33,593 nucleotides of DNA from a virus. The first letter of the stretch is position 1, and every line of letters begins with the position of its first letter. Location of the stretch: positions 1-33,593 of IMG/VR virus record IMGVR_UViG_3300006038_000006. The stretch is one strand, 5' to 3'. Positions 23,266 to 30,352 of the stretch are shown here, piece by piece. The translations under genes were made by a program, and so were the position numbers. The notes beneath the pieces were generated by a model that saw nothing but the letters and a program-made list of their open reading frames with translations, did no database searches and was not told where the DNA came from.

Positions 23266-24947
23266 CAGAGCGATCCTCTCAGGTAGACATTGATGGTCCC
23301 GCCACGGCGGTCATCGTCATGCATCGGCGGGCCACCGTTGTGGCCCTGCATCGGATTGTTGGGCTTGCGGTTGGTCTCGTACTCGTAGGCGATTGCCTCC
23401 TGGTTGGAGGCAAACCACGCCAGCGCGCCGGCGGGCGCGGTATCGCCGTGGCGATCGTAACCGTCTGCGCCCTTGGTTGAATGTTCGTCCGGAACCTTGA
23501 TGATGCCGTTGACATAGGCGAGTGCCTGGTGATCGGCGAGAACATCTGCATCCTTTGGCAGCAAGAGGCTCTTGTCGCCAAATGCCTCAATGTAGCCGGG
23601 CATGTTGGCGGCGTACCACTTCGCAGATGTCATCACCTCGTGGATGCACTCGCCCCAGCGCTGGCGGGCCTTTTCGGCAAGGTACTGACCATTGCCTCGC
23701 GCATCGAGCGCGCCACCGATCAGACGCGGCAAGGCATCACCAATGCAGAAGAGGATATCCCGCTGCTGGTCGAACGGAATGTTCTTCAGCTCGACGATCA
23801 GGCGGGCGCGGCGGATGAGATCGGCACCGATCTCGAAAACCACGATTGCCGTCTTGTCGCCAGAGCGGGCAAAGTCTTCGCCAAAACTATGTTCGCGGTC
23901 CTTGTCGAGCCGGTCTAAAAGTGGCTTCAAGAGGCCTTCACAGAACTCGTCAGCCTGCTCGGCGCGCTCGAAGTCGTCGAGGTTCTTGAACTCGTCTGGC
24001 CGGTCCCATCGCACGACGGCCGGCAGATCGGCGCTCATGCAGCGCTCGATCAGGACGCGCGTCAACGCGGCCCCTTCCGATTCTGCCGGGATCGCGTCAA
24101 GCTCCTGTTTCATCTTGGAGGTGCGCGTGCCATAGGCCGAACGGATTTTCGCTTCCCAGGCGTCTTCCTTTTCCTGCGACCATTCCTCGCCCTTGATCAG
24201 GCAGACGCGTTTGAACAGGCCGTTCTTGACAGCATCGCCGAAGGTGAAGGTGTGGAAGTTAAAGCCGTTCTTTCCCGCCTCGGCTTCCTTGATCAATTCG
24301 TTGAATGGGTTGCTGACGCCGTTGTGTGAGGAAATGACACGGACCTTGCCGCCCCAGATCAGAAGTGCGGCGACGGAATCAATGACCGCTCGAACGTCAC
24401 GGTGGAAAGCCGCTTCGTCGATGCAGACCGTGCCCTGAAGGCCGCGAATGTTTTCCGGCCGGGATGACAGCGCTTCTATGCGGAAGCCGGACTTGAAGCG
24501 AATGATGTAGCTGGAGATCGCATTCGTGGTGCCGTCGTCACGCTGATCGAAGAAAATGCCGTCCTCGATCGTCAACAGTTCCTTGGCGACGGTCTTTGCG
24601 AAATGCGCGGCATAGCCGATGAACTCGCGGCCCTTCGGCTTGGTGTCCGGAATATAGAAATAGTTCTGGCCGCCTGCCGATCGCTGGGCGGCGGCGATCA
24701 GCGTTGCATCCAGCGCCTCGGCAAAAGTGATACCTGTTCGGCGACCCTTGGCGCAGCCCTTCAGCAGACTATCGTCCGCGATCCACTCGGCCTGGTGCTC
24801 CATAAGGACGCCTTCAGCCAACGGGTCGAGATCAGCCGGAATATCGGCACCACGAGGCAATTCGTCCGGCAACTTGGCCGGATCGACTGGAAGCACTGGC
24901 GGGTCTGTCCATTTGCCTTGCGGCAAACCGGGCAAGGCTTCAGCCAC
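23265..24947 (-). CDS. Terminase large subunit (Mu gp28-like), 560 aa
   Basis: This is the ATP-driven packaging motor and nuclease. A Walker A-type P loop is near residues 64-72 (CAKGRRTGIT), Walker B near 173-178 (TVCIDEAAF), and a coupling motif KVRVISSHNG near 198-207. A C-terminal nuclease half has Asp/Glu residues in ARSGDKTAIVVFEIGADL near 375-393. The start is GTG at 24947 after GGAGG, overlapping the zinc-finger gene by eight bases. In Mu, packaging proceeds by headful from host-embedded ends, and the same is expected here. Confidence 0.95.
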   Translation of the reverse strand: MAEALPGLPQGKWTDPPVLPVDPAKLPDELPRGADIPADLDPLAEGVLMEHQAEWIADDSLLKGCAKGRRTGITFAEALDATLIAAAQRSAGGQNYFYIPDTKPKGREFIGYAAHFAKTVAKELLTIEDGIFFDQRDDGTTNAISSYIIRFKSGFRIEALSSRPENIRGLQGTVCIDEAAFHRDVRAVIDSVAALLIWGGKVRVISSHNGVSNPFNELIKEAEAGKNGFNFHTFTFGDAVKNGLFKRVCLIKGEEWSQEKEDAWEAKIRSAYGTRTSKMKQELDAIPAESEGAALTRVLIERCMSADLPAVVRWDRPDEFKNLDDFERAEQADEFCEGLLKPLLDRLDKDREHSFGEDFARSGDKTAIVVFEIGADLIRRARLIVELKNIPFDQQRDILFCIGDALPRLIGGALDARGNGQYLAEKARQRWGECIHEVMTSAKWYAANMPGYIEAFGDKSLLLPKDADVLADHQALAYVNGIIKVPDEHSTKGADGYDRHGDTAPAGALAWFASNQEAIAYEYETNRKPNNPMQGHNGGPPMHDDDRRGGTINVYLRGSL

Positions 24948-25113
24948 GCTGTACCTCCAAACATGCTAGACCGGTCCCTTCGCAGGACCGGCAGTCTTTC
25001 TTGAGGTCATAGACGACGCTCGAAATCGTGCCATCGCGCCGGCGGTTTATCCGCCTGATGGCGCGGCCTGTGCCATCGCACCTGGTGCAGTCGTTCTTCG
25101 GTGTGACGGTCAT
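24940..25113 (-). CDS. Small CxxC zinc-finger-like protein, 57 aa
   Basis: It carries two CxxCxGxG motifs: CTRCDGTG at residues 9-16 and CRSCEGTG at 41-48, with a basic linker (RAIRRINRRRDG). The spacing resembles one DnaJ-type zinc cluster. It overlaps the small terminase stop as ATGA and the large terminase start by eight bases. Both overlaps argue strongly that it is translated. The function is unknown; nucleic acid or terminase binding is inferred from place and charge. Confidence 0.8.
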   Translation of the reverse strand: MTVTPKNDCTRCDGTGRAIRRINRRRDGTISSVVYDLKKDCRSCEGTGLACLEVQRG

Positions 25114-25775
25114 TCTTCGTCACTCTTCTTTTCGGCGTCCGGGGAGAATTCAGGAACGGATTTCGCCTTCGGCCGCACGCCGAGGAACTCGCGACGGGCG
25201 CGGGCAATAGCCTCTTTCGAAATACCGGGTTCGTTGGACAGCACGTCCAGGGCCTTTTCCGCCTTGGCATTCATGTCGGCCTCGATGCGGCGGGCCTTCT
25301 CTTCGGCTTCTAGCTTCAGGCGGCGGTTGGACGATGTTACCTGGGCAGCTGAAGCAGCGCGCAGCGCGTTCGCCAGCTCCATGGCTCCCTTCGGGGAAAT
25401 GCCCGCATCACCTGCTGATTGCAGCAGCTCGAAAATTAGCGTCTTGATAGCCTCGGCCGCGATCAGGGTCAGATCGTCGGAACCGGCCGCGTCCATGCGC
25501 TCGGAAATGGTGGCGGCGATTTCGCGCGTCTGCTCAAGCCGGCGCGTCATCTGCGACAGGCGGATCGCAAAGCGGTTGAAAGCAGAAAATGAAGGGATGT
25601 CGAAATCAAGACCGATCTCGCCCTGGAGCGCGATCAGCTTGGTTTTCCACTCGGCATATATGTCGAGCTGGCTGCGATCACGGTCGGCAAGTTCCTGCGA
25701 TGCCCAGGAAATCGCGTCGCTGCATTCCTCGGGCAGAAGATCGATTGCTGAAAGTCGGCCGCGTGCTTTTGCCAT
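25110..25775 (-). CDS. Small terminase subunit candidate (Mu gp27-like, DUF3486), 221 aa
   Basis: The N-terminus ARGRLSAIDLLPEECSDAIS begins with the DUF3486 signature, followed by SQLDIYAEWKTKLIALQGE and long helices. The C-terminus is charged and probably flexible (EFSPDAEKKSDEE). It presumably recognises phage DNA for packaging. ATG at 25775 is preferred to a GTG at 25784, but neither has a clear ribosome site. The upstream gene ends two bases before it, so coupling is likely. Confidence 0.9.
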   Translation of the reverse strand: MAKARGRLSAIDLLPEECSDAISWASQELADRDRSQLDIYAEWKTKLIALQGEIGLDFDIPSFSAFNRFAIRLSQMTRRLEQTREIAATISERMDAAGSDDLTLIAAEAIKTLIFELLQSAGDAGISPKGAMELANALRAASAAQVTSSNRRLKLEAEEKARRIEADMNAKAEKALDVLSNEPGISKEAIARARREFLGVRPKAKSVPEFSPDAEKKSDEE

Positions 25776-25776
25776 G

Positions 25777-26088
25777 TCAGGCACCCACGCGCGACGGACG
25801 CTTCACGCCCTCGATGGCGGACTGGCGATCGACATGGCGACGGCCGAGATCGGTCAAGGAAGCAATCTTGATGCTGCCAGCGCTGACGACGACAACAGCG
25901 CCCATGGTCTCCAGATACTCGATCTGCTGATGCACCCACGGCCGTTCCTGGTTGATTCCAAAATTGGCAAGAACCGGTTCAAGCATGGAGCTGCTCAGGC
26001 TCTCATTCACCTGTTCCGCCAAAGCCCTCAAGATGATGAGCCGCGCTTCTTCGCGCATGATTTTCATGTAGTCGATGCCGATGCTCAT
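25777..26088 (-). CDS. Mu gp26-like protein (VpaChn25_0724 type), 103 aa
   Basis: The protein starts MSIGIDYMKIMREEARLIIL and has a winged-helix-like layout, with VHQQIEYLETMGAVVVV near residues 52-68 and KIASLTDLGRRHVDRQS near 74-90. This fits the VpaChn25_0724 family seen next to DUF3486 genes in Mu-like phages. A DNA-binding or packaging role is inferred. It overlaps the DUF2730 gene as ATGA. Confidence 0.8.
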   Translation of the reverse strand: MSIGIDYMKIMREEARLIILRALAEQVNESLSSSMLEPVLANFGINQERPWVHQQIEYLETMGAVVVVSAGSIKIASLTDLGRRHVDRQSAIEGVKRPSRVGA

Positions 26089-26459
26089 TGTTTGCCTGCC
26101 GTTTCCACCAGTAGCTGGTTCATTCTTTCGTTCGTGGCTTTGATGGGCTTGAGGGTTTCGTTCAGCGTGTCGAGGCGGCCATTCACCTTTTCCAGGGCAA
26201 GTTCCAGACGGTGCTGGCTTTCCCGATCGGGCAGGTGGCGCATTTCCCCTTCGATCGCTTGGATGCGGCGATCGTGGCTTATCAGCTTGGTTTCATGCGC
26301 TTCGATGTCTTTGCCCAACAGCGCGATCTCATCGCGACCACTCTTGATGTCAGCCTCAAGCTTCTTTTCGCCACTGGAGAAAAACCCTTTGAGGTGGCCA
26401 AGGAGAGCCACACTGGAAAGAACCAGTGTCAGCCAGGGAATGATTTCGGTCGGGGTCAT
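26085..26459 (-). CDS. Mu gp25-like DUF2730 membrane/coiled-coil protein, 124 aa
   Basis: Residues 7-24 are one hydrophobic helix (IIPWLTLVLSSVALLGHLKG). The remainder is a heptad-rich coiled coil with Glu, Lys and Leu. This N-terminal anchor plus coiled coil is the DUF2730 pattern. It may act in lysis or as an i-spanin-like element, given that lysis-type genes follow. That role is inference. It overlaps neighbours at both ends by four bases. Confidence 0.82.
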   Translation of the reverse strand: MTPTEIIPWLTLVLSSVALLGHLKGFFSSGEKKLEADIKSGRDEIALLGKDIEAHETKLISHDRRIQAIEGEMRHLPDRESQHRLELALEKVNGRLDTLNETLKPIKATNERMNQLLVETAGKQ

Positions 26460-26674
26460 CGGCGGGCCTTCTCGAACTTCGTCTGACAGACGATGCAGCG
26501 GGTGGCGGAGGGCAATGCGATGCGACGCTCTCGGGCGATGTTGTTTCCGCAGTCTTCACATTCCATCGTTCCCGGCGTGCGCAATGCCCGTGAGGCAGCG
26601 GCGATCGCTGCCTCACGTTCTTCTTCGGTGCGCTTCTCGGCCAGATCGAGCGCGGCGTTTCCACCAAAGTTCAT
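26456..26674 (-). CDS. DksA/TraR-type C4 zinc finger protein, 72 aa
   Basis: A four-cysteine finger is visible as CEDCG near residues 39-43 and CIVCQ near 60-64, with IARERRIALPSATRC between. This is the TraR/DksA finger. Its short N-terminal helix lacks the longer DksA coiled coil. TraR-like phage proteins can bind RNA polymerase in the secondary channel. Here it may modulate host transcription. Its start overlaps the holin-candidate stop as ATGA. Confidence 0.88.
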   Translation of the reverse strand: MNFGGNAALDLAEKRTEEEREAAIAAASRALRTPGTMECEDCGNNIARERRIALPSATRCIVCQTKFEKARR

Positions 26675-27189
26675 CTAAGGGTCTCCACCGACTGGCGGAC
26701 GCTGACACCTTGGATCATATCCGGTAGCTTCGACATGATGATTTCGTTCAAAGCCTTGGCGTTGACGCCGAGCTTCGCGATCGCGTCCGGGTTCTTCTCG
26801 ATGACGTATTTTGCCGCGTCTGCGATGATTGTGTCACTGACATGCCCGCCGATGTGGATCACGCCGGCCTTCGCCAGGGCAAACCGAACGGCGTTCGCAG
26901 CCGACTGATGCAGGGCATCGCGCAGCTTGCTTTCGATATCGATGCGCTGCTTTTCGTCCGTGATCTTCAGGAGCGAAATGACGCGGGCACTGATCCAGGC
27001 GACAAGCACCGGCCCCACGGTCGAAAAGAGCAGAACGACAACCGGCTGCACGATCGTCCAAATGTCATACCAGAAGGAAGATGGCGCGATGACAGCGCCA
27101 GCCTCCTGGGCGAAGGCCGGTGTCAGGTTGAACCAGCTGATGCAGACGAACGCCACGAGGCCGGCAAGATAATAAAACAGCCTGGTCAT
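26671..27189 (-). CDS. Holin candidate (LLH-like membrane protein), 172 aa
   Basis: A signal-like hydrophobic N-terminus (FYYLAGLVAFVCISWFNLTP) is followed by a second long hydrophobic helix near residues 42-72 (WTIVQPVVVLLFSTVGPVLV). The C-terminus is soluble helical with ADAAKYVIEKNPDAIAKLG, resembling LLH-type phage holins. It sits with the endolysin and lipoprotein genes. Topology and context support holin; the family match is moderate. GAGGACTGACC precedes the ATG. Confidence 0.68.
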   Translation of the reverse strand: MTRLFYYLAGLVAFVCISWFNLTPAFAQEAGAVIAPSSFWYDIWTIVQPVVVLLFSTVGPVLVAWISARVISLLKITDEKQRIDIESKLRDALHQSAANAVRFALAKAGVIHIGGHVSDTIIADAAKYVIEKNPDAIAKLGVNAKALNEIIMSKLPDMIQGVSVRQSVETLR

Positions 27190-27191
27190 GG

Positions 27192-27521
27192 TCAGTCCTC
27201 AACCTTCTTAGCTTCGCGCAGTGCGAGCGTAATGGCGGCATAGGCCTCGGCGGCCTTCACCAGGGCGTTCGCAGCGGTAACGGAAGACGGGTCACGGCAG
27301 ACCACGTATGCCGCGTTCCATGCGGCTTGTTCCTTGGTCACGATGGATGACTTGATGTTGCCGGTGCTGGCGACAACGACGAAAGCGCTATGCGCAGTCG
27401 CAGCGGCCGAGCAGACCTGCGGCAAATTTTTCTGGATCGCACTATCGATCGATCCGGTGGACTGGCAGGCCGACAACGCAAGCGTTGCAGCGACCGCGAC
27501 AAAGACAGACTTGAACATCAT
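27192..27521 (-). CDS. Small lipoprotein, 109 aa, lysis region
   Basis: The N-terminus MMFKSVFVAVAATLALSAC carries a clear lipobox LSAC with Cys near residue 19, so it is probably anchored to a membrane. The mature part is Ala/Ser/Thr-rich and helical. AAAGGACC precedes the start at 27521. The place between endolysin and holin candidate suggests an o-spanin-like or lysis accessory role. It lacks the Pro-rich Rz1 pattern and is larger, so the function is open. Confidence 0.75.
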   Translation of the reverse strand: MMFKSVFVAVAATLALSACQSTGSIDSAIQKNLPQVCSAAATAHSAFVVVASTGNIKSSIVTKEQAAWNAAYVVCRDPSSVTAANALVKAAEAYAAITLALREAKKVED

Positions 27522-27559
27522 GGTCCTTTTGATGACGGGAGGTTGGAGGGGCATTTCCG

Positions 27560-28303
27560 TCAGGCCTCGCTTTTCGAGACCGGCGCGCCGGCGCTGGAAA
27601 GCTCGACCTTGCCGCCGATCGGCGCGTCGGCCGTCTTTGGCCAGCGGATACCGCCAGTGACGAGGCGGCCTTTTTCGATACGGGTGATCGAAACCGAATT
27701 GTTCTGGTTGCCGCCCAGGACGTGGTAGTGCGTCCGGTCCTCGCCGACATAAATCCCGACATGGCCGCCGCCCTTGCGTTCGAAGACGAGGATCGCGCCG
27801 CGCGCAATCCGGCTTTCGACGCCGAACTTCTTCCAGTTCAAAGCGCCAAGAGGATTTGCAGGAAGCGCCTCTTTGGGCAGAGTGGTGGCGATAAGATTGC
27901 CGATGAACAGACCGCACCAGGGAATATCGTCATCGGTGAAAAAGCTTGCGACCCAGCCGCCGAGCTTCTTGGCCCAGCCCATGATGGTTGGATTGGATTT
28001 TGAGCCGGCGATTTCCTTCAGGCCCATGAAGCGGCGGGCCTCGCGCATCCAGACCGGCTCAGCGGGAACCACGACCTTGTCGTGAACGACAAGCGTGCTG
28101 CTCGGGTTTTTGCTCTTTACGCCACGAAGGAGGTTGACGGTCGCAGTATCGGCGCGGCCGGTCTCGTTTAGTCCTGACGCATGCTGGAAACGCAGGAGCG
28201 CTGCGATAACCTCGCGACCATGAACGCCGTCCGCAATGCCGCCATAAGCGCCGGCGACACGCAGGCGGTCGATCAGCCATTCATCAAAAGTCTGGGTGGT
28301 CAA
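27560..28303 (-). CDS. Endolysin: peptidoglycan-binding plus TIGR02594/NlpC-like peptidase, 247 aa
   Basis: Residues 1-65 form a peptidoglycan-binding helical domain (VIAALLRFQHASGLNETGRA). The catalytic half has Cys130 in IPWCGLF, His181 in GGGHVGIYVG and the GGNQ segment at 197-200, all typical of TIGR02594 cell-wall hydrolases. It cleaves peptide bonds in murein at lysis. The first available start is TTG at 28303 because a TGA lies just upstream. No strong Shine-Dalgarno is visible, so expression may be weak or timed. A terminator lies 76 bases upstream. Confidence 0.88.
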   Translation of the reverse strand: MTTQTFDEWLIDRLRVAGAYGGIADGVHGREVIAALLRFQHASGLNETGRADTATVNLLRGVKSKNPSSTLVVHDKVVVPAEPVWMREARRFMGLKEIAGSKSNPTIMGWAKKLGGWVASFFTDDDIPWCGLFIGNLIATTLPKEALPANPLGALNWKKFGVESRIARGAILVFERKGGGHVGIYVGEDRTHYHVLGGNQNNSVSITRIEKGRLVTGGIRWPKTADAPIGGKVELSSAGAPVSKSEA

Positions 28304-28378
28304 AGGAAAGCCCCGTCATGGTGGCAACTGGCGGAGATCGCGCGGGCCGATATGGGGGCAAATTAGAGTTTGGGCCTG

Positions 28379-28411
28379 AAACAAATCAGGCCCGCCGTGG
28401 CGGGCGGGCCT
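28379..28411 (-). terminator. Hairpin terminator after Mor-like gene
   Basis: On the minus strand AGGCCCGCC and GGCGGGCCT form a 9-bp stem with loop CGCCAC, followed by GATTTGTTT. It starts directly after the stop of the Mor-like gene. The stem sequence is almost the same as at 12606-12633. It separates regulatory genes from the lysis and structural operon, where Mu uses an activator to start late transcription. The T tract is moderate. Confidence 0.62.
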
Positions 28412-28783
28412 TTAGAACATTTCAATCTGGCGGGGGTCTGTCTTTCGCCTGGACTTAAGCGGCTCCCGTTTTCGGGCGCGCTTCAAAAGTCTTTCAACAC
28501 CGCTTTCCGTCAAACCGAGACGTTTGGCAATATCGCGGTTGCTCATTTCGGCATCGACATAACGACGGGCGCGAAACTCGCGTGCCAGAGGCACTCTTAT
28601 ATATCCGCCCGGATAGGCTTTGGCTAGACGGTATGCAGCATCAACGCCGATCGTCGAAGGAAGTTCACTTCGCTCGGGATCGGCAGGGACATAGAGCCTG
28701 ACGCCGGCATGTGCTTCGACCAGGGAGAAGAAGCCGTCTTCGCCAAGCGTCGATAGCAGATCAAGGGTGAGATCATCGGCCAC
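28412..28783 (-). CDS. Mor-like transcription activator candidate, 123 aa
   Basis: The layout resembles Mor/C activators of Mu: an N-terminal dimer region with HAGVRLYVPADP (a G-x-x-x-Y-x-P pattern) near residues 25-36. A C-terminal helix-turn-helix, NRDIAKRLGLTESGVERLLK near 82-101, is followed by basic RARKREPLKSRRK. It lies just before the lysis and packaging genes, where Mor or C sits in Mu. It probably activates middle or late transcription. Similarity is partial, so a different HTH regulator is possible. Confidence 0.68.
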   Translation of the reverse strand: MADDLTLDLLSTLGEDGFFSLVEAHAGVRLYVPADPERSELPSTIGVDAAYRLAKAYPGGYIRVPLAREFRARRYVDAEMSNRDIAKRLGLTESGVERLLKRARKREPLKSRRKTDPRQIEMF

Positions 28784-28988
28784 GGGTAATCCTGTTCGAA
28801 ATGATGAGCTGCTCTTCGGTCAGCGCCCGCAGGCGTGCTTCCAGCTCGATACGTCGGTGTGAAAAGCGCGGCAGCTTGGCGATCCTTTCCGCCAGCTGGT
28901 CACGCCGGTTTTGAAGAACATCGATCTCCCGCTGGTCCGGCCAGCCAAAGAGCGGCATGCCATTCTGGGGAGCGATGTTCCCGGTCAT
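28773..28988 (-). CDS. Hypothetical coiled-coil protein, 71 aa
   Basis: The start MTGNIAPQNGMPLFGWPDQR is followed by a helical, charged stretch (LQNRRDQLAERIAKLPRFSH, RRIELEARLRALTEEQLI). No family is recognised. It overlaps the GemA stop as TGATG at 28988 and the Mor-like gene by 11 bases at the other end, so both couplings support expression. The start is taken at 28988 and not at the Arg-rich upstream extension. Confidence 0.75.
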   Translation of the reverse strand: MTGNIAPQNGMPLFGWPDQREIDVLQNRRDQLAERIAKLPRFSHRRIELEARLRALTEEQLIISNRITRGR

Positions 28989-29638
28989 CACTTTTGAGCC
29001 TTCTTCAGCCGGCGAACCTGCGGCCCGAAATGGTTCATCACCGTGATCCACTCGGCATCGCTCAAATTCCGGTAGCTGATGCTTTCGGTGACGACGTGGG
29101 TGACGGCCTGCCAGAAAGCGTTCGGCTCGGCCGGATGCAGGATCGCCCACTGTGCGCGGGCGATCTTGTAACCGGGGCTTTTCTCGTAAGGCTCACAAGG
29201 CATCCGATCAGCCCAGGCGACGCCGACGCGCGCAAGCATGCCCTTCAGCGCCTCAACGACGCTGGCGCCGTCGCTCGCTGTATGGACAAAACGCATGTCG
29301 GAAATATCAGGCAGCTGCCTGCCCATGGCGAAGGCTTCCAAGGCACTGTCACGGCGATCGTCGATAACGCCGAGATTGTAGCAGGCGATCCAGAGCGCCC
29401 GCATCTTCGGCAGGTACTTGCCGGAAAGCTTGCGCTTGCCGTCGCGGCCGTCCTGGCGAACCGGGGCGGGTCGCGTCACAGTGCCGCGAAAGTTGACAAG
29501 GACCTTCTGACGCTCGACTTCCGTCATGTCCTTGATGGAAGTTTTGCCGGTCAGAATGTGCAGCTTGGCGCGATAGGTGTCATCGTCCAGGCCGAGTTTT
29601 TTCTGCTCGATCTTGATGGCGGCGATGGTCTTGCTCAT
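28988..29638 (-). CDS. gemA: GemA family regulatory protein (Mu gp16-like, DUF1018), 216 aa
   Basis: The N-terminus KTIAAIKIEQKKLGLDDDTY and the segment LHILTGKTSIKDMTEVERQK near residues 26-45 are the GemA/DUF1018 signature, followed by KYLPKMRALWIACYNLGVID near 74-93. In Mu, GemA changes host gene expression and DNA supercoiling. It sits in the early region here as in Mu. The start overlaps the previous stop as ATGA. Confidence 0.9.
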   Translation of the reverse strand: MSKTIAAIKIEQKKLGLDDDTYRAKLHILTGKTSIKDMTEVERQKVLVNFRGTVTRPAPVRQDGRDGKRKLSGKYLPKMRALWIACYNLGVIDDRRDSALEAFAMGRQLPDISDMRFVHTASDGASVVEALKGMLARVGVAWADRMPCEPYEKSPGYKIARAQWAILHPAEPNAFWQAVTHVVTESISYRNLSDAEWITVMNHFGPQVRRLKKAQK

Positions 29639-29832
29639 TTCGACATCCTCTGCGCCGCGTGGGCTGCAATGTCGGTAAGGCAGAATTCGGAAGACTTGTC
29701 TTCGCCGCCTTCCTCGGTCACGACCAGGACGTACATCTTGCCGCCTTTGGCGTGAACGAAATGGCCGTCCTTTAGAAATGCATCGATCAGCGCCGTCAGA
29801 AACTGATCAGATTCAAATGTCCTCGGCATCAT
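29635..29832 (-). CDS. Hypothetical early protein, 65 aa
   Basis: A small acidic protein with MMPRTFESDQFLTALIDAFL at the start and YVLVVTEEGGEDKSSEFCL in the middle. No family is recognised. GCGAGGCCT lies before the ATG at 29832, and another ATG follows directly. It overlaps the upstream gene by 20 bases and GemA by four, so it belongs to the early operon. The longer upstream extension is a shadow. Confidence 0.65.
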   Translation of the reverse strand: MMPRTFESDQFLTALIDAFLKDGHFVHAKGGKMYVLVVTEEGGEDKSSEFCLTDIAAHAAQRMSK

Positions 29833-30076
29833 AGGCCTCGCTGATTTCCTTGGTGGTAAAGGTGGCTTTGAAGACCGGAACGAAAAAGCGCACGTAGACC
29901 AACTGGACGGACCAGCCGCGCGATTGTGCCTTTTCCCATGTCTCGCGTTTGCGGTACTTGGATGCGATTGCCTTGGCGGCGGTCTCGCCCCATGTTTTCG
30001 GCTGAAGCTTTCCGGTAGGAGAGCAAAGCACATGGCCTTTGGTGAAGGCCGCAGGGATTTGGCGCTTACTCGTCAT
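29813..30076 (-). CDS. Hypothetical early protein, 87 aa
   Basis: A basic protein beginning MTSKRQIPAAFTKGHVLCSP, with AAKAIASKYRKRETWEKAQS in the middle and a C-terminal VFKATFTTKEISEAYDAEDI. No family is recognised. Its start at 30076 overlaps the previous gene by 11 bases, and GGAG lies about 12 bases upstream. It overlaps the next gene by 20 bases. Early operon position suggests a host takeover or transposition accessory role, which is not testable here. Confidence 0.65.
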   Translation of the reverse strand: MTSKRQIPAAFTKGHVLCSPTGKLQPKTWGETAAKAIASKYRKRETWEKAQSRGWSVQLVYVRFFVPVFKATFTTKEISEAYDAEDI

Positions 30077-30269
30077 GGGCGACAAACTCCAACTCGCGGG
30101 GATGGCAGTTGCTGTAATGGTCATCACCGTGAAAATGCACTTTGACGTAGTGCTGATGCGATCGGCCTTCCGGCTTGATCTTGCCGTATCGGGCGGTCAC
30201 CGTGTGCCGGACGAGCCGGTTCACGGTGATCTCGATGCCATAATAGTTGCGGATATAGTCGTAGCTCAC
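30066..30269 (-). CDS. Hypothetical early protein, 67 aa, GTG start
   Basis: The sequence MSYDYIRNYYGIEITVNRLV is followed by a His-rich part (HQHYVKVHFHGDDHYSNCHP) that could bind metal. No family is recognised. The first codon is GTG with GCAGG directly before it. A terminator-like hairpin lies just upstream at 30306-30335, so a new promoter may be needed for this gene and those after it. Confidence 0.6.
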   Translation of the reverse strand: MSYDYIRNYYGIEITVNRLVRHTVTARYGKIKPEGRSHQHYVKVHFHGDDHYSNCHPRELEFVAHDE

Positions 30270-30305
30270 CCTGCAAACCTCACCGGGTTGCTTTCCATAG
30301 ACTGG

Positions 30306-30335
30306 AAAAAGTGCGACCTGTTTTGCCGGGTCGCA
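30306..30335 (-). terminator. Minus-strand terminator in front of the inverted cargo gene
   Basis: On the minus strand TGCGACC and GGTCGCA form a 7-bp stem with a 10-base loop, followed by CTTTTT. It sits in the 5' leader of the plus-strand gene at 30353 and would stop minus-strand transcription crossing that gene. It is a moderate prediction; a role as plus-strand leader structure is also possible. Confidence 0.5.
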
Positions 30336-30352
30336 GGTCTCAGGGGGAAGCG

